A DNA stretch of 64,000 nt from Clostridium sp. chh4-2. GTDB taxonomy: Bacteria > Bacillota > Clostridia > Lachnospirales > Lachnospiraceae. Below the pieces are notes generated by a model, which was given only the letters and a program-made list of their open reading frames with translations, was not told the origin of the DNA and did not search any database. Numbering within the stretch: position 1 is the first letter of the stretch; each line of letters begins with the position of its first letter. The stretch is from the NCBI RefSeq assembly GCF_002899675.1, contig NZ_PKUU01000008.1, positions 124,001 to 188,000 on the forward strand, given 5' to 3'. The translations under genes and the position numbers were made by a program. Positions 24,327-33,369 of this stretch are shown one piece after another.

Positions 24327-25469
24327 ATGCAGTACAGAGAATTAGGAAAAACAGGTCTCAGGGTCAGTGAGATCGGTCTGGGCGCCGAATGGTTAGAGCG
24401 CCATAATGCGGAAGAAGTTAAAGAAGTAATTGAGCATTGCAGGAAATCTGGAATCAATATCCTGGACTGCTGGATGTCTGAGCCTAATGTCCGTTCGAAT
24501 ATCGGAGCGGCCATAAAGGAACATCGGGATCATTGGATCATACAGGGGCATCTGGGATCTACCTGGCAGGATGGCCAATATGTCAGAACCCGTGAGCTGC
24601 CGAAGGTGAAGGAAGCATTTCAGGATCTTCTGACGCGTCTTCAGACCGATTACGTGGATTTGGGAATGATTCATTTTGTGGACGAAAAGGCGGAATTTGA
24701 GCGGATTACCGGCGGCGAATTTATGGATTACATAAGGGAATTGAAGAGTAAGGGAGTTATCCGTCATGTCGGCCTCAGCACACATAATCCGGATGTGGCC
24801 AAGATGGCTGCGCTTCATGGGGAGATCGAGATGATTCTCTTCAGTATTAATCCGGCGTTCGATATGCTGCCTGCCAGCGAAGACCTGAGCGAGTATTTTA
24901 AAGATACCTATGCGGAAGAAGTGGGCGGAATTGCGCCGGAGCGGTCGGAGCTTTACCGGATCTGCGAGCGGGAAGGCGTTGGAATTACGGTTATGAAAGG
25001 ATATGCGGGGGGAAGGCTTTTTTCAGCAGAAGCCTCGCCATTTGGAGTGGCGTTAACTCCTGTTCAGTGTATTCACTACGCCCTGACGCGCCCTGCGGTA
25101 GCCAGCATTATGGTCGGATATGACACCACGGAGCATGTGGACGCCGCTGTGGCTTACGAAACCGCTTCGGAAGAAGAAAAAGATTATGCCAGCGTGCTGG
25201 CAGGCGCACCGCGCCACGCGTATTTCGGCCAGTGCACTTACTGCGGTCATTGTGCGCCGTGTCCGGTGGGAATTGATATCGCTATGGTGAATAAGCTGTA
25301 CGATCTTGCCACCATGCAGGAGGAAGTGCCTGCCACGATCCGCGCTCATTATGAATGCCTTACCGTAAACGCAAAAGACTGTATCGGATGCAAAGGATGC
25401 GAGGAACGGTGCCCATTTGGAGTTCCGGTGGCAGAGCGGATGGAGATGGCTGAGAAATTGCTTGGTTAG
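24327..25469 (+). CDS. Aldo/keto reductase with two C-terminal Fe-S motifs
   Basis: A 380-residue protein. Residues 1 to about 280 are an aldo/keto reductase TIM barrel: MQYRELGKTGLRVSEIGLG, the DYVDLGMIHFVDE catalytic region, and the GVIRHVGLSTHNP strand. The C-terminal 90 residues carry CTYCGHCAPCPVGI and CIGCKGCEERCPFGV, two ferredoxin-type 4Fe-4S motifs. This architecture is common in anaerobic Clostridia and couples NAD(P)H or ferredoxin to reduction of an aldehyde or ketone. GAAAGGAGCAATCGCT precedes the ATG. It stands alone upstream of a nitroreductase gene. Confidence 0.88.
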   Translation: MQYRELGKTGLRVSEIGLGAEWLERHNAEEVKEVIEHCRKSGINILDCWMSEPNVRSNIGAAIKEHRDHWIIQGHLGSTWQDGQYVRTRELPKVKEAFQDLLTRLQTDYVDLGMIHFVDEKAEFERITGGEFMDYIRELKSKGVIRHVGLSTHNPDVAKMAALHGEIEMILFSINPAFDMLPASEDLSEYFKDTYAEEVGGIAPERSELYRICEREGVGITVMKGYAGGRLFSAEASPFGVALTPVQCIHYALTRPAVASIMVGYDTTEHVDAAVAYETASEEEKDYASVLAGAPRHAYFGQCTYCGHCAPCPVGIDIAMVNKLYDLATMQEEVPATIRAHYECLTVNAKDCIGCKGCEERCPFGVPVAERMEMAEKLLG

Positions 25470-25516
25470 TAATTTTTAATATCAGAAAAACGCCAGGAAG
25501 AAGAGAGGAATTTAAG

Positions 25517-26107
25517 ATGATAAAAGCCATATCGGACAGACGCAGCATTCGTAAATACAAACCGGACAGCGTGCCCCGGTCCGTAATTGAAGAAATCGTG
25601 AGAGCAGGAACACTGGCACCGTCTTCAAAAAACAGGCAGCCGTGGAAGTTCATAATCGTTACAGGCGATTCAAAAGAAGATATGCTTTCGGCCATGGAGA
25701 GAGGATTAGAAAGAGAAAAAAGCGATCCCCTCCTTCCCGAAAGCGCAGAACATCTGAAAGGAGCAGAATATACATTAAACATAATGAAACAGGCCCCGGC
25801 CGTCATTTTTATCATGAACACTTTGGGCCAGGACCTGAACACTCCGCTTAACGCCGAACAGAGGATATATGAAATCTGCAATGCCCAGTCAATCGGCGCA
25901 GCCATAGAAAACATGACATTAACGGCGGCTGAACTGGGCCTTGGAAGCCTCTGGATCTGCGATACCTATTTTGCCTATAAGGAGCTGTGCAGTTGGTTAT
26001 CCTCAGAAGGCCAGCTATATGCGGCCATGACAATCGGCTATGCCGATGAGTCACCTCATCCGAGACCCCGAAAGAACCTGAATGACATCATCGAATGGAG
26101 AAAATAG
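25517..26107 (+). CDS. Nitroreductase-family protein
   Basis: A 196-residue FMN oxidoreductase. The family start AISDRRSIRKYKPDSVP with the FMN-binding R-R-S-x-R, then APSSKNRQPWKFIIV, and the C-terminal GLGSLWICDTYFAY and MTIGYADESPHPRPRK are diagnostic. It reduces nitro compounds, quinones or flavins. AAGAGAGGAATTTAAG precedes the ATG. It follows the aldo/keto reductase by 47 bases, perhaps in one transcript. A second, unrelated-looking nitroreductase lies at 50983. Confidence 0.88.
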   Translation: MIKAISDRRSIRKYKPDSVPRSVIEEIVRAGTLAPSSKNRQPWKFIIVTGDSKEDMLSAMERGLEREKSDPLLPESAEHLKGAEYTLNIMKQAPAVIFIMNTLGQDLNTPLNAEQRIYEICNAQSIGAAIENMTLTAAELGLGSLWICDTYFAYKELCSWLSSEGQLYAAMTIGYADESPHPRPRKNLNDIIEWRK

Positions 26108-26144
26108 TTCCTGCCAATCTATTTATTATTATCAGAGCCTGCCG

Positions 26145-27311
26145 TCAGCAGTATTCGCAGGCTCTACTGATAATTACGTCTGAATATCCAAAACCGTAGA
26201 TTTCCGCTTTCGTCAGCTTTCCATTTAAAGTGGCCACGATTTCCTTCATGGTGAAATCGGCCATCTCTTCTAAAGACACATGTTTTTCCAGCACATCTCC
26301 CATATTGATATCATGGTTATCCTCCATGCGGCGGTAGGTTTCCCCGTTTCCGGTCACTTTTAAAACCGGAGCAACCGGATTGCCGATAGAATTGCCACGG
26401 CCTGTGGTGAAGACTACCAGCTGGCAGCCGGCCGCTATCTTGGCTGTGGTGGAGATCATGTCATAACATGGGGTATCCATCAGAATCAGGCCCTTTTTTG
26501 TAGGCGGCTGGGCGTAATCCACCATCTCCATAATCGGCGTATGTCCGCCTTTGTGAATACAGCCCAGGGATTTTTCTTCCAAAGTGGTGATTCCGCCATC
26601 TTGGTTGCCGGGAGAAGGCTGCGTTTTCCGGATATCCTCACCGGCGTCGATCTGCTCCTGTTCCCGTCCATGGACGATATCCAGAATCCGCTGTCCAAGC
26701 TCCGGCGTAGCGGCGCGTTTGGCGAGAAGGTGTTCGGCGCCGATCATTTCCACGGTTTCACTGAACATGGAGATTCCGCCCATACCGATCAGACGGTCGC
26801 TTACAAGACCCATAACCGGATTTGCCACGAGACCTGAGGTGGCATCCGAACCGCCGCATTCCACGCCCAGCATCAGCTCGGAGATGTCGCATTCTTCACG
26901 CATGCAGGTGGACGCATCGGTGATCATCTTCTGTGCGATATGAGTCGCTTTGGCGATGGTGTTGATAGTGCCGCCTTCCTGCTGGATCAGCAGTCCTTCA
27001 ATCGGTTTTTTGGTCCGCTGTCTTACCAAGGCCAGAAAATCCTCCATTTTGTTCAGTTCACAACCTAAGCCGATGGCAACTACCCCGTATATATTCGGAT
27101 TGGCGCAGAGGCCTACGATAATATCCCTGGTGCGCTGAAGATTTTTGGCGGTTTCCCCGCAGCCGTTCTGGTTGATAAATGATACGGCTCCGTATAGGCC
27201 GTCGGCTGTTTTTCTGGCAACTTCTGCCGCACATCCCACGGTAGCCATAATTAAAACATGATTTCTAATTCCCACCGTGCCGTCCGGCCGGCGGTATCCC
27301 ATAAATTTCAT
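26145..27311 (-). CDS. UxaA-family hydro-lyase, large subunit
   Basis: A 388-residue large subunit of the altronate/galactarate dehydratase family. GYRRPDGTVGIRNHVLIMATVGCAAEVA at the N-terminus, NQNGCGETAKNLQRT, GVECGGSDATSG, and the late DTPCYDMISTTAKIAAGC and FTTGRGNSIGNP segments fit the iron-containing family. It is encoded separately from its SAF-domain partner, the split arrangement also seen for sulfolactate sulfo-lyase SuyAB and some altronate dehydratases. AAAGGATGG precedes the ATG. There are no sugar-acid transport or catabolic genes beside it, so the substrate is open. Confidence 0.85.
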   Translation of the reverse strand: MKFMGYRRPDGTVGIRNHVLIMATVGCAAEVARKTADGLYGAVSFINQNGCGETAKNLQRTRDIIVGLCANPNIYGVVAIGLGCELNKMEDFLALVRQRTKKPIEGLLIQQEGGTINTIAKATHIAQKMITDASTCMREECDISELMLGVECGGSDATSGLVANPVMGLVSDRLIGMGGISMFSETVEMIGAEHLLAKRAATPELGQRILDIVHGREQEQIDAGEDIRKTQPSPGNQDGGITTLEEKSLGCIHKGGHTPIMEMVDYAQPPTKKGLILMDTPCYDMISTTAKIAAGCQLVVFTTGRGNSIGNPVAPVLKVTGNGETYRRMEDNHDINMGDVLEKHVSLEEMADFTMKEIVATLNGKLTKAEIYGFGYSDVIISRACEYC

Positions 27312-27329
27312 ATAAGTTCCATCCTTTCT

Positions 27330-27608
27330 TTACGAAACGGCGCTGGCCGCATTATGCGTATGTACATGGCTGCCTTTGGCGATATGTTTCGTAGCCACCG
27401 CCATGATTTCCCCATATTTTAGAACCGGCTGTCCCTCCGGAATATCCGTTACCGCAACCTTGTGATAGATGGGAACTCCGCTGGTTGTCAGCGTACATAT
27501 ATCGACGCCGTTCCGGTAGCAGACCAAGTCTCCGTCGTGCAGTTCTTCCGTCACCGTAGCCACATTGTCTTCCGGATGGATTAAAATCGCGTTGAATGTC
27601 TGTTCCAT
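27330..27608 (-). CDS. UxaA-family hydro-lyase, SAF-domain small subunit
   Basis: A 92-residue SAF-domain protein (MEQTFNAILIHPEDNVATVTEEL, VAVTDIPEGQPVLKYGEIMA, then AKGSHVHTHN) matching the N-terminal part of altronate dehydratase and the small SuyA-type subunit. GGAGGTATTCATTTATC precedes the ATG. It is the first gene of a two-gene operon, with the large subunit starting 18 bases after its stop. Together they should dehydrate or desulfonate a hydroxy acid. Confidence 0.85.
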   Translation of the reverse strand: MEQTFNAILIHPEDNVATVTEELHDGDLVCYRNGVDICTLTTSGVPIYHKVAVTDIPEGQPVLKYGEIMAVATKHIAKGSHVHTHNAASAVS

Positions 27609-27739
27609 GATAAATGAATACCTCCTTTAACTCCCGTTTAAAATTCACTTTCCTATAATATAAACATAGTTCAGAACGAAGGGTACGTCAAGAAGATTTC
27701 AGTTCGATTTCGTCTTTTAACAGATATTTTTTAAAGTGT

Positions 27740-27768
27740 TTGGAAAATCTCAGAATTTAGAATATAAT
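27740..27768 (+). promoter_or_regulatory. Sigma-A promoter of rsmH
   Basis: TTGGAA (27740-27745), a 17-bp spacer and a perfect TATAAT (27763-27768) lie about 44 bases before the rsmH start. Confidence 0.7.
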
Positions 27769-27811
27769 AGTAGTCATAATATCGAAGTAAGTGAAATCAG
27801 TGAGGTAAAGA

Positions 27812-28867
27812 ATGGATAATCAGGAACAGGAGCAAAAACACAAGAGGCGCGTGCGCTATAAAGGCACCCATCCTAAAAAATATCAAGAAAAATATAAAGA
27901 ACTCCAGCCGCAGAAATATGCGGATACAATTGAAAAAGTAATAAAAAAGGGAAGTACTCCTGCCGGCATGCATATCTCCATATGCGTGAAAGAAATTCTG
28001 GAATTTCTACAGATAAAACCGGGACAAACCGGTTTGGACGCCACCTTGGGATATGGAGGGCACACGTTGGAGATGTTAAAATGCCTGGAATCCAAAGGCC
28101 ATATCTACGCGCTGGATGTGGACCCTATAGAGCTGGAAAAGACCAGAAAACGTCTGGCGGACAAAGGATACGGCCCTGAGATTCTGACCATCAAGCAGAT
28201 TAATTTTGCCAATATCGACGAAGTGGCGGCCGAAGGCGGCCCCTTTGATTTCGTGCTGGCTGATCTGGGCGTTTCTTCCATGCAGATTGATAATCCGGAA
28301 CGGGGATTTTCTTATAAACACGAAGGCCCTCTGGATCTTAGGCTGAATCCCCAAAAAGGAATTTCAGCGGCGGAACGGTTAAAAGAGCTTGACCGGGAAG
28401 AACTGGAAGGAATGCTGACAGAAAATTCGGATGAGCCTTATGCGAAAGAGATTGCGCGTGCCGTGATGTCGGAGTTAAAAAAGGGAAGAGAGATTTCCAC
28501 AACCACAAGGCTTCAGCAGGTAATTGAGGACGCGCTTCATTTTATTCCGGAAGATAAGAGGAAAGAAGCGGTGAAAAAATCCTGCCAGAGAACATTTCAG
28601 GCGCTGCGGATTGATGTAAACAGCGAATTTGAAGTGTTGGAAGAGTTTCTGGAAAAGCTTCCGGGGGTGTTGGCTCCGGGCGGGCGTGTGGCGATTTTGA
28701 CCTTTCATTCAGGAGAGGACCGGCTTGTGAAGCAGTTCTTTAAACGGTTTTTCCGCGAGGGAGTTTACAGCGAAATCGCTAAGGATGTTATCAGGCCGTC
28801 GGCAGAGGAATGCAGCCTGAACAGCCGGGCCAAGTCCACTAAGATGAGATGGGCAATAAAAGCCTGA
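27812..28867 (+). CDS. rsmH: RsmH-type 16S rRNA (cytosine-N4) methyltransferase
   Basis: A 351-residue SAM methyltransferase of the RsmH (MraW) family, which modifies C1402 N4 of 16S rRNA. Motifs are DATLGYGGHTLEML, ADLGVSSMQIDNPERGFSYKHEGPLDLRLNP, the FQALRIDVNSEFEVLE segment and ILTFHSGEDRLVKQFFKRF. Two things are unusual. It carries a basic N-terminal extension of about 50 residues (QEQKHKRRVRYKGTHPKKYQ), and it is not in a dcw cell-wall cluster (no ftsL or pbp follows). It is probably a second copy beside a dcw-encoded RsmH. Confidence 0.83.
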   Translation: MDNQEQEQKHKRRVRYKGTHPKKYQEKYKELQPQKYADTIEKVIKKGSTPAGMHISICVKEILEFLQIKPGQTGLDATLGYGGHTLEMLKCLESKGHIYALDVDPIELEKTRKRLADKGYGPEILTIKQINFANIDEVAAEGGPFDFVLADLGVSSMQIDNPERGFSYKHEGPLDLRLNPQKGISAAERLKELDREELEGMLTENSDEPYAKEIARAVMSELKKGREISTTTRLQQVIEDALHFIPEDKRKEAVKKSCQRTFQALRIDVNSEFEVLEEFLEKLPGVLAPGGRVAILTFHSGEDRLVKQFFKRFFREGVYSEIAKDVIRPSAEECSLNSRAKSTKMRWAIKA

Positions 28868-28891
28868 CCGGATTTGCGGCAGCCGGGCCTT

Positions 28892-28935
28892 GTTAGTATT
28901 CACGGCAGAGGTTCCCGGGGCCGTGAATACTAACC
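28892..28935. repeat. Hairpin after rsmH
   Basis: GTTAGTATTCACGG and CCGTGAATACTAAC are perfect 14-bp arms around a GC-rich loop; GGGCC blocks on both sides extend the symmetry. It is not followed by a T-run. Confidence 0.65.
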
Positions 28936-29029
28936 GGGCCTTCCCTTGAAAGGAGAAAGACTGCTTGCTCTTATGCGGCGAATTTAGTACACTTATAAGT
29001 AAGCAAATAATCGGGAATAAAGGAGAGAT

Positions 29030-29434
29030 ATGGAAACTCCATATATGTTGATTTATACGGGAAATTTATATTTCCTGATAGAAACAGACCGGATCGAAGC
29101 CGTGGTGTCCCGTCAGAAGAGAATGAGCGGCGAAGTTCCGGTTTTTTTATTAGACCGTTTGTGCGGCTTAACGGGAGATGGGGAAAATGAATACGTTCTT
29201 CTTTTGAATGCCGGGGACGCGAAGTTCGGGATTGCGGTCGAGATGGCCGAGGGGCTTTTAAACGTGAAGGATACGGATCAATTGTTTTTGCCGGAGGAAG
29301 TGAGATGCAGGGCGAATCAGTATCTGGAAGCGGCGGTTCCCATAGACAGGGAAGAATGCCCTGCGGCATACTGCGTGAATGTATTGGAATTATATAAGAA
29401 AGCGGTGGAAACAGAACCATCCTATTGGATGTGA
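29030..29434 (+). CDS. CheW-like protein, divergent first gene of the che operon
   Basis: A 134-residue protein without a strong family signature. The pattern of beta strands (MLIYTGNLYFLIETDRIEAVV, then YVLLLNAGDAKFGIAVEMAEGLLNV, then AVPIDREECPAAYCVNVLELYKKA) matches a CheW domain in which the central conserved glycines are poorly kept. AAAGGAGAGAT precedes the ATG. It opens the chemosensory operon 39 bases before a canonical CheW gene, which supports a role as an extra coupling or scaffold protein. Confidence 0.55.
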   Translation: METPYMLIYTGNLYFLIETDRIEAVVSRQKRMSGEVPVFLLDRLCGLTGDGENEYVLLLNAGDAKFGIAVEMAEGLLNVKDTDQLFLPEEVRCRANQYLEAAVPIDREECPAAYCVNVLELYKKAVETEPSYWM

Positions 29435-29473
29435 GAAAAGTGAATACCGTTTCATATATTTAAGGAGGGGAAT

Positions 29474-29851
29474 ATGAGTGAAAGCGCTGCGGCAGAGGAA
29501 AAACGGCTATCCGTGATTTCTGTAAGATGCAGGGATCACACCTATTTAGTGCCGTTTAACCTTATAGAGACGATTCAGACAGCCCCTGTGGTAATGCCGG
29601 TGCCGGATTCACCGGAGGAAGTGATCGGAATTGCCATACACCAGGGAAAAACCGTCCCATATCTGTATCTGGATGCGGAGGAGATGGAATTTCAGCCTGT
29701 AAAATGCGGAATTTTACTGAAACAGAGGGATGGAAGAGAGATTGGAATGGCTGTTGATGAGATAGGCGATCTTTCAGAGATTTCCCATCAGGCGCTGGAA
29801 GAACAGTCAGAAGGGTTGAAATATCAAATTTGGAGGGAATTGCTGTTGTGA
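29474..29851 (+). CDS. cheW: CheW-family coupling protein
   Basis: A 125-residue CheW domain: VISVRCRDHTYLVPFNLIETIQT at the start, VMPVPDSPEEVIGIAIHQGKTVPYLYLD in the middle, and CGILLKQRDGREIGMAVDEIGDLSEI at the end. It links receptors to CheA in the cytosolic array. AAGGAGGGGAAT precedes the ATG. Its stop overlaps the cheR start in a GTGA junction, so the two are translationally coupled. The GX-rich core is shorter than in typical CheW (about 150 residues). Confidence 0.75.
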   Translation: MSESAAAEEKRLSVISVRCRDHTYLVPFNLIETIQTAPVVMPVPDSPEEVIGIAIHQGKTVPYLYLDAEEMEFQPVKCGILLKQRDGREIGMAVDEIGDLSEISHQALEEQSEGLKYQIWRELLL

Positions 29852-30657
29852 TAAGGCTGTCGGACAGAGAATTTTCATATATTGTTCAGTTTGTAAAGGA
29901 TAACTATGGGATCGCCCTGGAGAAGAAAAGGGTTCTCATCGAATGCAGGCTGAAAAAAGAGCTGGAAAAATGCGGGGCGGATTCATTTGGAACGTATTTT
30001 CAGATGGTGGAAGCCGACAAGAGTAAAAAGATGGCCGACGAGATGATCCACCGTCTCACGACACATTATACATATTTTTTACGGGAATCCCTTCATTTTG
30101 ACTTCATCAGAGATAAGATTCTTCCTGAGGTGGAAAAAAATGGTCCGGGAGACAGTTATTATATCTGGTGCGCCGGCTGCGCCACCGGAGAGGAAAGCTA
30201 TACGTTAGCCATGGTTTTGGAGGATTATAAGGATATGGGAGGCCATCTGCCCCCGTATCAGATTGTGGCCACGGACGTGTCGGCGGCGGTGCTGGAACAG
30301 GCCAAAACAGGCGTCTATCCGATGAAGGAGATGAAAGCATTTCCTGTTTCCTGGCAGAAGAAATATTGTACCGTATTGGATGACGGCACGTTTCAGATGG
30401 TGAAAAGGTTAAGAGAAAAAATTCAGTTCCGGAAACAGAATTTGATGGAATCGTTCCGGCAGTTCAGGAAATACGATTTGGTTCTGTGCCGGAATGTTAT
30501 GATTTATTTTGATTCGGAAGTGAGGCAGGCCGTTGTTAAGAATCTGGAGGACAGTCTGAAAAAGGGCGGGTATCTGCTTGTAGGCCATTCGGAACTGCTG
30601 TCCAGGGGCAATACGTCTCTGATGTGCGTGGGTCCGGCCGTTTATAAAAAGGAGTAG
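29848..30657 (+). CDS. cheR: Chemoreceptor methyltransferase CheR
   Basis: About 269 residues. The N-terminal CheR helical domain (to about 75: IRLSDREFSYIVQFVKDNYGI..KKRVLIECRL) is followed by a SAM domain with IWCAGCATGEESYTLAMVL, IVATDVSAAVLEQAKTG and YDLVLCRNVMIYF. It methylates receptor glutamates to adapt signalling. I take the GTG at 29848, whose GTGA overlaps the cheW stop, with GGAGGG 11 bases upstream; a TTG at 29830 closer to that site is an alternative. The receptor target is presumably the MCP in the same operon. Confidence 0.9.
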   Translation: MIRLSDREFSYIVQFVKDNYGIALEKKRVLIECRLKKELEKCGADSFGTYFQMVEADKSKKMADEMIHRLTTHYTYFLRESLHFDFIRDKILPEVEKNGPGDSYYIWCAGCATGEESYTLAMVLEDYKDMGGHLPPYQIVATDVSAAVLEQAKTGVYPMKEMKAFPVSWQKKYCTVLDDGTFQMVKRLREKIQFRKQNLMESFRQFRKYDLVLCRNVMIYFDSEVRQAVVKNLEDSLKKGGYLLVGHSELLSRGNTSLMCVGPAVYKKE

Positions 30658-30660
30658 CTT

Positions 30661-31272
30661 ATGGATCGGGAGAAGGATGAGGGCAGTGCAGTTGTATTGA
30701 GCAGCAAGGTGATTGCAATAGGGGCGTCCGCGGGAGGCCCCGGCATTCTGCTGGGCATATTGAGACAGCTGCCGGCAACGGTGCCCGGCATCGTGGTAGT
30801 CCAGCATCTGAGCCAGGGTTTTACCGCCTGGCTGTCCGAATTCCTGAACAGCCAGTGCCGTATAAAGGTGAAGGAAGCGGCGAATCTGGAACCGGTTTGT
30901 AATGGAACCGTATATGTTGCCTCCGGCGGAACCCATCTGAGCATTATGAAGGGCGGCCAAGGATACTATCTGAAATGCGGCGGCAGCGATCTGAGAAATG
31001 GAGTCTGCCCATCTGCGGATGTGCTGTTTTCGTCAGCTGCATGCGCGGGCAAAGACGGCATGGGAATTATCCTGAGCGGTATGGGAAGAGACGGCGCGGA
31101 CGGCCTTTTTAAGATGTATCAGGCAGGAGCACTTACCATCGGACAGGATCAGGCCAGCAGCCCGGTTTACGGAATGCCTTATGAGGCGAAAAAAGCCGGA
31201 GCAGTGAGAATAGAATGTACACCGGAACAGATCGTGGATCAGATATTGAGCTTTTCCGGAAGAGAGGATTAA
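30661..31272 (+). CDS. cheB: CheB-type methylesterase domain, no receiver domain
   Basis: A 203-residue stand-alone CheB effector domain. The serine-hydrolase triad is visible: S23 (IAIGASAGGPG), H49 (VVVQHLSQGF) and D144 (SGMGRDGADG). Classical CheB has an N-terminal receiver that is phosphorylated by CheA; it is missing here, so activity cannot be switched on by that route. Demethylation may be constitutive or controlled by CheD/CheC. AAAAAGGAGTAGCTT precedes the ATG. Confidence 0.87.
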   Translation: MDREKDEGSAVVLSSKVIAIGASAGGPGILLGILRQLPATVPGIVVVQHLSQGFTAWLSEFLNSQCRIKVKEAANLEPVCNGTVYVASGGTHLSIMKGGQGYYLKCGGSDLRNGVCPSADVLFSSAACAGKDGMGIILSGMGRDGADGLFKMYQAGALTIGQDQASSPVYGMPYEAKKAGAVRIECTPEQIVDQILSFSGRED

Positions 31273-31278
31273 AAGATT

Positions 31279-31647
31279 ATGGGAAAAGAAATTTTGATTG
31301 TGGATGATGCGATGTTTATGAGACGCATTATCAGAGAGAGCCTGCAGGAGCAGGGGTTTGAGAATCTTTTGGAGGCAAAGGACGGAGAAGAAGCGGTAAA
31401 AATCTGCAGAAACCAAAGGCCGTCTCTGGTATTTTTAGATATTACCATGCCGGGGAAATCGGGCATGGAGGTTTTAAAAGAACTTTTGGAGATTAAGCCT
31501 GATATAAAGGTGGTTATGTGTTCTTCCATCGGACAGGAGGAAACCATACGAAGAGCCACACATGCCGGAGCAGTTGACTTTATTGTGAAACCCTTTCAGA
31601 GAGAGCGCATTGTATCAATTGCGCAAAAGTATCTGGAACAGAGTTGA
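31279..31647 (+). CDS. cheY: CheY-type single-domain response regulator 1
   Basis: A 122-residue receiver: acidic pocket D9-D10 (ILIVDDAMF), phosphorylation site D54 (VFLDITMPG), S82 (VVMCSSIGQ) and K104 (FIVKPF). No output domain. GGATTAAAAGATT precedes the ATG. It is likely phosphorylated by the operon's CheA and dephosphorylated by CheC. A second, similar receiver follows the MCP, so one may reach a motor or other target and the other act as a phosphate sink. Confidence 0.88.
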   Translation: MGKEILIVDDAMFMRRIIRESLQEQGFENLLEAKDGEEAVKICRNQRPSLVFLDITMPGKSGMEVLKELLEIKPDIKVVMCSSIGQEETIRRATHAGAVDFIVKPFQRERIVSIAQKYLEQS

Positions 31648-31673
31648 AATTTGGATGCGCGGGGGACTATAAG

Positions 31674-33356
31674 ATGAAAACGAAGTACAAGAATATGAAA
31701 GTGGGAAAAAAGCTGCTGTCATCATTTGCATGCATTTTCTTGTTATATATTATTACGATTATCGGTGCACTGACCGCCATCCGCAGCATTTCGGCCGCCA
31801 TGCAGAATTTCTATGACAAACCGTATCAGGTGGTGGGAATGGCCCGAAGGATGCAGGCTTCCATCCAGGGAGTTGGAAGGAATCTGCTCTGTTTTATTGT
31901 CATAGAGGACGAAAAGGAAGGACATAAGTATCTGGATGAGGCGAGAGAGTTTGCCAAGGTGATTGAAAGCGGCATCCCTCAGTTATTGGATAATGAAGCC
32001 GGTGATAATACAATTATCATGGATGTGGAAGCAAAGGTAACTAAGCTGAAACCTTACAGGGATCAGGTGATAGAGCTTTTGGAAGAAGGTAAAAAGCAGC
32101 AGGCGCTGGAGGTTTACCGGAATGATTATGAACCTATGGCTGTAGAGGCCAGGGCCGCTCTTAACCTGCTTGTGGAAAGCTCTGCCAAAGAGGCGGATGA
32201 TTACCTCCATTCGGGAAAAGAAGTGCAGATGCTTATGAATACCTTCATTCTGGTATTGGCTGCTGTTGTAATGACCGTTTCTGTGATCGTATGGATGATA
32301 ACCACCAGAAGCATTACGATTCCTGTGAAAGAGATCCAAAGGGCAGCCAGACAGGTGGCGGCAGGAGATCTTCACCCGAATCTTACCTATCAGGCGGATG
32401 ATGAGCTGGGAGAGCTGGCGGAAAATATCCGTATTACGGTGAGCACTCTCCACGATTATGTATCTGAAATCGAAAAAGCCCTTGTAGCGGTAGGAAATGG
32501 GCAGCTGAAATACAAACTGGCTTCGGAATTCAGGGGTGAATTTGTGACGCTGAACCAGGCGGTTGAAAGCATTAAGAATCTTCTTCAGGGATCTATGCAG
32601 CAGATTGGAAGCAGTGCGGAGCAGCTGTCTGTTGGAGCGGAACAGCTGTCCAACGGAGCACAGGTTTTATCACAGGGGGCTTCGGAGCAGGCCGCGTCCA
32701 TCGAAGAACTGGCGGCAAGCATCAACGAAATCTCTGAAGGCGTAAACAGCAATGCGGAGAATGCGGTGAAATCCAGCCAGCTTGCGGACCAGGTGGGCAA
32801 TCAGGTTTTAGACAGCAATCAGCAGATGAAGCGCATGATAGCGGTAATTGAAGCGATAAAGAAGAATTCCGGTGAGATCAGCGGAATCGTAAAAGAGATA
32901 GAGGACATCGCATTTCAGACCAATATTCTGGCTCTGAATGCATCCGTAGAAGCTGCCCGGGCCGGTGAAGCAGGACGGGGATTTTCCGTGGTGGCAAATG
33001 AGATAAGGAGGCTTGCATCGAAAACATCCAGCGCTTCCAAACTGACTTCCGATCTTGCGTTAAAGAATACGGAAACCGTGGACGAGGGAATGCAGGAGGC
33101 CGATGATACGGCGCAGTCTTTGATGAAAGTGGTGGACGGCATGCAGGATGTCACATCCATGGTAGACCGTATTTCCGAGGCATCGGTGCAGCAGGCGGAT
33201 GCCATTGTCCAGATTAGAAAGAGCATTGAACAGATCTCCGATATTGTGCAGGGCAATTCGGCCACTGCGGAAGAGAGCGCGGCTGCCAGCGAAGAGCTGT
33301 CCGCACAGGCTCACCTTCTGAAAGATCTGGTGGAGAAGTTCGAAATTGACGAATAA
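31674..33356 (+). CDS. Methyl-accepting chemotaxis protein
   Basis: A 560-residue transmembrane receptor. A first membrane helix (about residues 13-35) and a second (about 190-212, [21 protein letters not shown]) flank a four-helix-bundle sensor of about 155 residues. A HAMP domain follows ([22 protein letters not shown]), then a signalling coiled coil whose hairpin tip includes [35 protein letters not shown]. There is no CheR/CheB-binding C-terminal pentapeptide (it ends KFEIDE). I use the ATG at 31674 after GGGGGACT rather than an upstream TTG. It is the only receptor in the operon; the ligand is unknown. Confidence 0.9.
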   Translation: MKTKYKNMKVGKKLLSSFACIFLLYIITIIGALTAIRSISAAMQNFYDKPYQVVGMARRMQASIQGVGRNLLCFIVIEDEKEGHKYLDEAREFAKVIESGIPQLLDNEAGDNTIIMDVEAKVTKLKPYRDQVIELLEEGKKQQALEVYRNDYEPMAVEARAALNLLVESSAKEADDYLHSGKEVQMLMNTFILVLAAVVMTVSVIVWMITTRSITIPVKEIQRAARQVAAGDLHPNLTYQADDELGELAENIRITVSTLHDYVSEIEKALVAVGNGQLKYKLASEFRGEFVTLNQAVESIKNLLQGSMQQIGSSAEQLSVGAEQLSNGAQVLSQGASEQAASIEELAASINEISEGVNSNAENAVKSSQLADQVGNQVLDSNQQMKRMIAVIEAIKKNSGEISGIVKEIEDIAFQTNILALNASVEAARAGEAGRGFSVVANEIRRLASKTSSASKLTSDLALKNTETVDEGMQEADDTAQSLMKVVDGMQDVTSMVDRISEASVQQADAIVQIRKSIEQISDIVQGNSATAEESAAASEELSAQAHLLKDLVEKFEIDE

Positions 33357-33369
33357 GGGAGAAACAGGA

